From: Membranipora membranacea
Lineage: Eukaryota > Bryozoa > Gymnolaemata > Cheilostomatida > Membraniporidae
Length of the DNA: 64,000 bases
Assembly (NCBI GenBank): GCA_914767715.1
Contig: OU612072.1
Coordinates: 7,812,001 to 7,876,000 of the forward strand
Direction: 5' to 3'
The translations under genes and the position numbers were made by a program. Shown here one piece after another: positions 59,999 to 64,000 of the stretch (positions are counted from its first letter, which is position 1; each line of letters opens with the position of its first letter). Under the pieces are notes generated by a model, which was not told where the DNA came from, did not search any database, and saw only the letters and a list, made by a program, of their open reading frames with translations.

Positions 59999-61624
59999 AG
60001 GTCTAACTTCCACAGCTGGATGATAAGATAAATCAAGAACACTCTGACCACAACTGGTTACCACGCTGACATCGAGACTTTTATCATGTGTATCGCTGAT
60101 CATTAGAGTCAATTTAGTATCAGTACCTAACATGTACCCGCCCATAGTTAATAAAATTGAACACAGGTCGTTACAAAAAACTCCTTGTGATGGTACTCAT
60201 GCTTAGTGGATTAGTTCTCTCTCAATCGATCAGTGATATACATGCACTAGTATATCACATGATCAGTGTGATTGATTGATTACCACTACTACTGGTTTTA
60301 CTCTCTGATACTTAGCCCAACATAGAGCCACACTCCTTGTTACCCCCTTAGTTTTTAGAGGCTAGTTCTTTCTGCAATATTTTTCACTACATCATCAAAA
60401 GTTATATTTTGCTAAAATATTCGCATTCAACCAAAAAAGATTCATTTGTATACCTTAATTTGTTGTTGGTCAGAGCATACACAGTGAGGGCCTTCCAAAT
60501 AGGGAACATGAGTATGGAGGCTCTAACTTATTTGAGGGCCGTAGATGGATAGTTATCCGTCCTAAGACACAATGAAAACAATAAACGTATTAGACTAACT
60601 GAAGACAACACATAGATACAGAAGAGCAATATGGTCCACAATAATCAAAGCCAAAATGAAACAATGAGAGAATCATTGGATGTAGCCTGATAAGGTTCTT
60701 ACAAAGTGATTGTATTCTGGCTTGCTGTCTTAAATTTCCGCTTTAACAGAACTGACACACTCTATAAATAAAGCGAAAAAGAATGCTCAGTATAGCCTTT
60801 ACATTTATTTGATCATTTACTTCTACTTATTCAGTGATAAGACGCTCCCCTCAGTTAAAGTTCAGCTAAAAAGTTTGTATTTAGACAAACGACAATTGAA
60901 ATGTATATGTATTCTTCTGCAAGAAATTGTTTGGTGTAGATGTTGTTCCTGATTCGGAGAAGCATGCTTTAAAGCAGTAGTTGTAAAAGATCGCGGGGGC
61001 AAACTTCAAGTACAGAGATGAGTTTACGAGCGCAAGTCTCCATTAAAACACTACTGTTTACCTCGATTTTATTTATCGTACAAAACTTTTATTGTTCTGA
61101 CCTGTCAAGGACATACCAGAAAGTAGTTGAATTCCCCACAGGTTTTTATATGGGGATTACACTTGATATATCTATTTCGTGAAAAATAATCTTTCTTTTT
61201 CTCTGCATATAACCAAGGAGTAATACTCCTTGATATAACTATACTCATCGTTCCACAATAGAATATAGCCTCATCTTAGGTTGTGTAATGTTATAATGTT
61301 ATCACTGATCAAGTAACTGAGAGGGGAATCCCGTGTTTCAGATTAGTCTCTATATACAAAATGGCCAATCATTATTTACTGTTATATAACTACTCATGTT
61401 TCCAAATAAATGCTTGGCTGAACACTCGATGCAGTCATAGAGTTATCCCCATATAGATTTATGGAGTTATGGATGCAGTTCACTTACGTGTTGACTGTTG
61501 AGACAAAGTGTTTAGGGTCATATGCAGCGGATGGAGTGTCTTATGGATAAGTAGTTGAATAGCAGGAATATCGCTGTCTTGGGGGAAGATCTGGCAATGA
61601 TCATTTATCCTATACACATGACAA
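59999..61624. other. galectin 3' UTR and downstream spacer
   Basis: AATAAA at 60150-60155 is a good poly(A) signal about 150 bp after the stop. A perfect palindromic-looking stretch lies near 60226-60280 (GATCAGTGATATACATGC against TATATCACATGATCA). I see no coding exon beyond it. Confidence 0.45.
60150..60155 (+). promoter_or_regulatory. candidate poly(A) signal of the galectin gene
   Basis: AATAAA 152 bp after the stop codon at 59998, the first such hexamer downstream. Confidence 0.55.
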
Positions 61625-61745
61625 GGCTTCTATTTTCATCAGAGATAAACCAAGCTGTGGTGAAATTTTTTCGATTTTCGATTTCAATGGTGGGACTAAT
61701 TATTCATCTTTCTCGTACATGTCAATGACATCATCCCATCAGTAT
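61625..61745 (+). repeat. duplicated block from the galectin intron at 56137-56253
   Basis: TTTTCAT, AAGCTGTGGTGAAATTTT, TTATTCATC and AATGACATCATCCCATCAG with GTATGC match 56137-56253 in the same order with scattered differences. In the gene this block lies after the linker exon; here it precedes the exon-5 copy, so the order is permuted. Confidence 0.6.
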
Positions 61746-62082
61746 GCAGGTAGCTACAGTTTGCCGACCAGCCGAACAAGCCGACTGGCCGAACGTTTTT
61801 ACGGACCGTTTTTACCGACCTACATTACCTAGGCCAATCATATCGATGCAGAATCATCATATCCGTTTCCGGAATTCATTTTCCAAAAATAAATTTATCT
61901 TAACATGGAACTAGAAAACATTTTGGAAATTTACCAGGCTATGCTTGTAGTCTATGAATGCTACACAAGGCGCAAGTTACTTGATAAAATAAAGAGCAAA
62001 AAACATTAATGGGTTCATCCCATCAATCAATCAAGGTAGGTAAAGGGGCACACCAGCACATGACATTTCCACCCTCCCAAAA

Positions 62083-63078
62083 CAAATGAGATTAATGATA
62101 TGATTTCAGTAACTAGAAGAAAAGTCCGTGTTTTATCCCATTCAATTGTATTGTATCAGGATGCGCCAACTTCTCACACCAAATCAAGAAAACCAAAAGC
62201 AGAAGTCTGATAACGGGTACACAAAAGTCAAATATAACGTTCTTGATTATTTTATAAAGATTGGAAGACTGTTGTTGCAACCTTAGATAATGCATGCCTT
62301 AATATGGTGAAACTTTCTCTTATGTTACTCAAATGGATGATGCCTGCTCTCTGTTTTGTAAGTCAGCCGCCATATTATGATCAACGGATTCACTTTATTC
62401 ATTTGCAGATTGCCATCAACCGATCACACTTCTGTGAGTACAGACACAGGATCCCTAAGGATAAATTAAGACAGCTAACTGTAGAGGGAGATGTTCAGCT
62501 ATCTCAGATCAGGTTCCAGGGTGGAAGTTGTTTGCTCCTGAAATTCAAAACTATATCAGTCGTTGTTTATAGTAAATTTCAAGGAGGAAAAGTCAAGTTT
62601 CTTATTCAATCTAGACAATCCTATTCGAACTCTCTACAAAGAACAAAAGGAAAGTGATGTTGACAGTTATGTTAGTCTGAAGTTTTGATCCTTCAACCAC
62701 TCAAAAGAGGGTGCCACTTTTTGAAAAATTCCAGCTTGACACATGATTCGCCATCATCCCCACGGACATCACGGTCACCATCATAATCACCACGGTCACC
62801 CGCCTGGCCATATGCACCACCCACCTCCTCCAGAAGTACCCCCTCCAATGCCTTCTACTCCCTACGCTCCTGTAAGTAAACTAGTTAGGCATTGTGAGTG
62901 TGCTAAGTAATGTGGTAGAGATTGTTAGTTTGTTAGTGGAATGGCTTTGTTGCTGAGATGAGTGTTACTTGGTTTGGGGTTGTTAATATGCTTCCTGCCT
63001 GCTCATATTATGGAAATACCTGAATGGACGTCTACAGTACCTTATCGCTTTAACGCTGTGAATGTTGTTAAGCTTTGT
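62083..63078 (+). pseudogene. partial galectin copy: end of CRD1 plus linker, splice sites lost
   Basis: This copies about 54946-56012 in the same orientation with high identity. The CRD1-end exon copy (62410-62529) is still open, with a few substitutions (for example DTVRQ to DKLRQ). Its donor is lost: GGAAGTGTAAGTTG has become GGAAGTTG by a 6-bp deletion. The acceptor and first third of the linker exon are also deleted; the joint falls at a shared CATCA, suggesting a microhomology-mediated event. Neither exon can be spliced normally. No other galectin exons are seen nearby. Confidence 0.8.
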
Positions 63079-64000
63079 GTAGAGAAATGGATCATTTTCC
63101 CAGCATTTCTCCTGCAAAACTCGTTTAAATAAAACAATGCAAAGTGTACTCTGAGTAACTGCTTTTGCAATCTTCAAACTGAGTATGTGAATGGGCAATA
63201 ATAATAAAACAAGTTCACTAGAGACTCATCAATGGGATTAATTTTGACTGGGTTACAGGTTTGAATAGAGAAATTTGCTGATCAAACAGGGGTTCCTGGG
63301 TGCGTCTTTGTGCTGAGAGGTGTGATGATAACGACTTTTGGCCACCTCCTGATGACTTTTTGGGGCGTTGGCTGTCCGTGATTGGTCTGGAGGGATTTGG
63401 GCCCGCCCTGGCCTTTGTGTTTCTTGGTCCTGGTAAACCTGGCAAAATCTATCCTGTTTCAGTGTTCTTTTAGCAGCCGGTTAGAGCTCATCGGTATTCT
63501 AAAGTTTATGTAGTATCGTAAAGACACTCAAACTGAGATTGTTATAAACAGATTGAGGAAAAGAGGCAAAAGGTATTTACAATTTATCAATTATTTTTGT
63601 CTAATTATCTCAACTGTGTCTTGATTACGATTATGAGATATACGTCAGCAGTCACAAACATGTACTTAATTAATTTTCTGATTGTGATTTGCTTTACATT
63701 TGAGGATTTAAATGGTTGCGTTATGATAACTTCTTTTTTGGTAATTTAAAAGATCACATTTCACCTTTTTTAACCTTGACAAGCAGGTAAACAGTTTACA
63801 CTGAGATCATGTGACATGATTGTCTCCTACATTTTAGTTACTATTTTTTCACATGATCCTTTCAGATTTCACGGTGAATTTAGTGGTGTACAGTAGAGAA
63901 AGAGGCAACTAATAAAGATATCGATAATGTTATAAATCGATTACTCAAGCTCTCAAGTATTATCAACAAGTAATCAGTGACAATCTCACGCTTGCGTCCT
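63079..64000. other. right-edge region with one weak GC-rich open stretch
   Basis: 63288-63471 on the plus strand is more GC-rich than its surroundings and reads open to TAG, with DNDFWPPPDDFLGRW and AFVFLGPGKPG, after an AAACAG that could serve as an acceptor. The minus strand is also open here. I do not recognise it. The rest is AT-rich with nothing I can support. Confidence 0.25.

Noticed and set aside
62304-62657. 117-codon open frame as a second galectin gene
   Set aside because: Much of it is intron-derived sequence of the duplicated segment, with the donor and next acceptor lost and no other CRD exons.

Overview
This is a window of AT-rich, intron-rich animal nuclear DNA. There are no prokaryotic operons; genes are built from GT-AG exons joined in frame. 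The gene set (a pappalysin metalloprotease, a tandem-repeat galectin, a type I DnaJ/HSP40 and SRP54) indicates a bilaterian. The short introns, AT richness and young SINE-like and foldback repeats suit an invertebrate, perhaps a lophotrochozoan. That assignment is inference. All exon models here were built by hand from splice signals, reading phase and recalled family sequence; no search was run.

Layout. (1) 1-30, minus: the possible first ten codons of a gene running off the left edge. (2) 2673-6003, plus: a four-exon gene for an unrecognised 200-residue basic protein; its first intron holds a repeat with a U2 snRNA-like head. (3) 10495-30331, plus: a complete 30-exon pappalysin (PAPP-A-like) gene, 1555 residues, with signal peptide, furin site, laminin-G-like module, zinc protease core containing two LNR modules, a CCP region and a C-terminal LNR. 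(4) 31462-38870, minus: a complete 11-exon DNAJA-type HSP40, 432 residues, converging on the pappalysin gene. (5) 41703-48959, plus: a complete 12-exon SRP54, 504 residues, divergent from DNAJA. (6) 52055-59998, plus: a two-CRD galectin with a His/Pro-rich linker and two alternative first exons. (7) 61625-63078: a broken partial duplication of the middle of the galectin gene.

The genes do not form one pathway. DNAJA and SRP54 both act on newly made proteins and sit head to head. The pappalysin and the galectin act outside the cell or at its surface.

The most unusual structure is in the pappalysin gene: a 24-bp tandem array (24 units, 17541-18121) abutting the 3' splice site of the first LNR exon. 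The unit copies the intron-exon junction itself, so each unit carries an AG acceptor directly followed by a GTAATA donor-like sequence, and 22 units stay open in the exon frame. The same gene has two more exon-edge duplications, at 16251-16426 and 26362-26441. Other notable items are the U2-headed repeats (3494-4042 and 37271-37445), a TTAA-flanked MITE in SRP54, a foldback element with a 7-bp target duplication in the galectin gene, and a perfect 24-bp-arm hairpin in the pappalysin gene.
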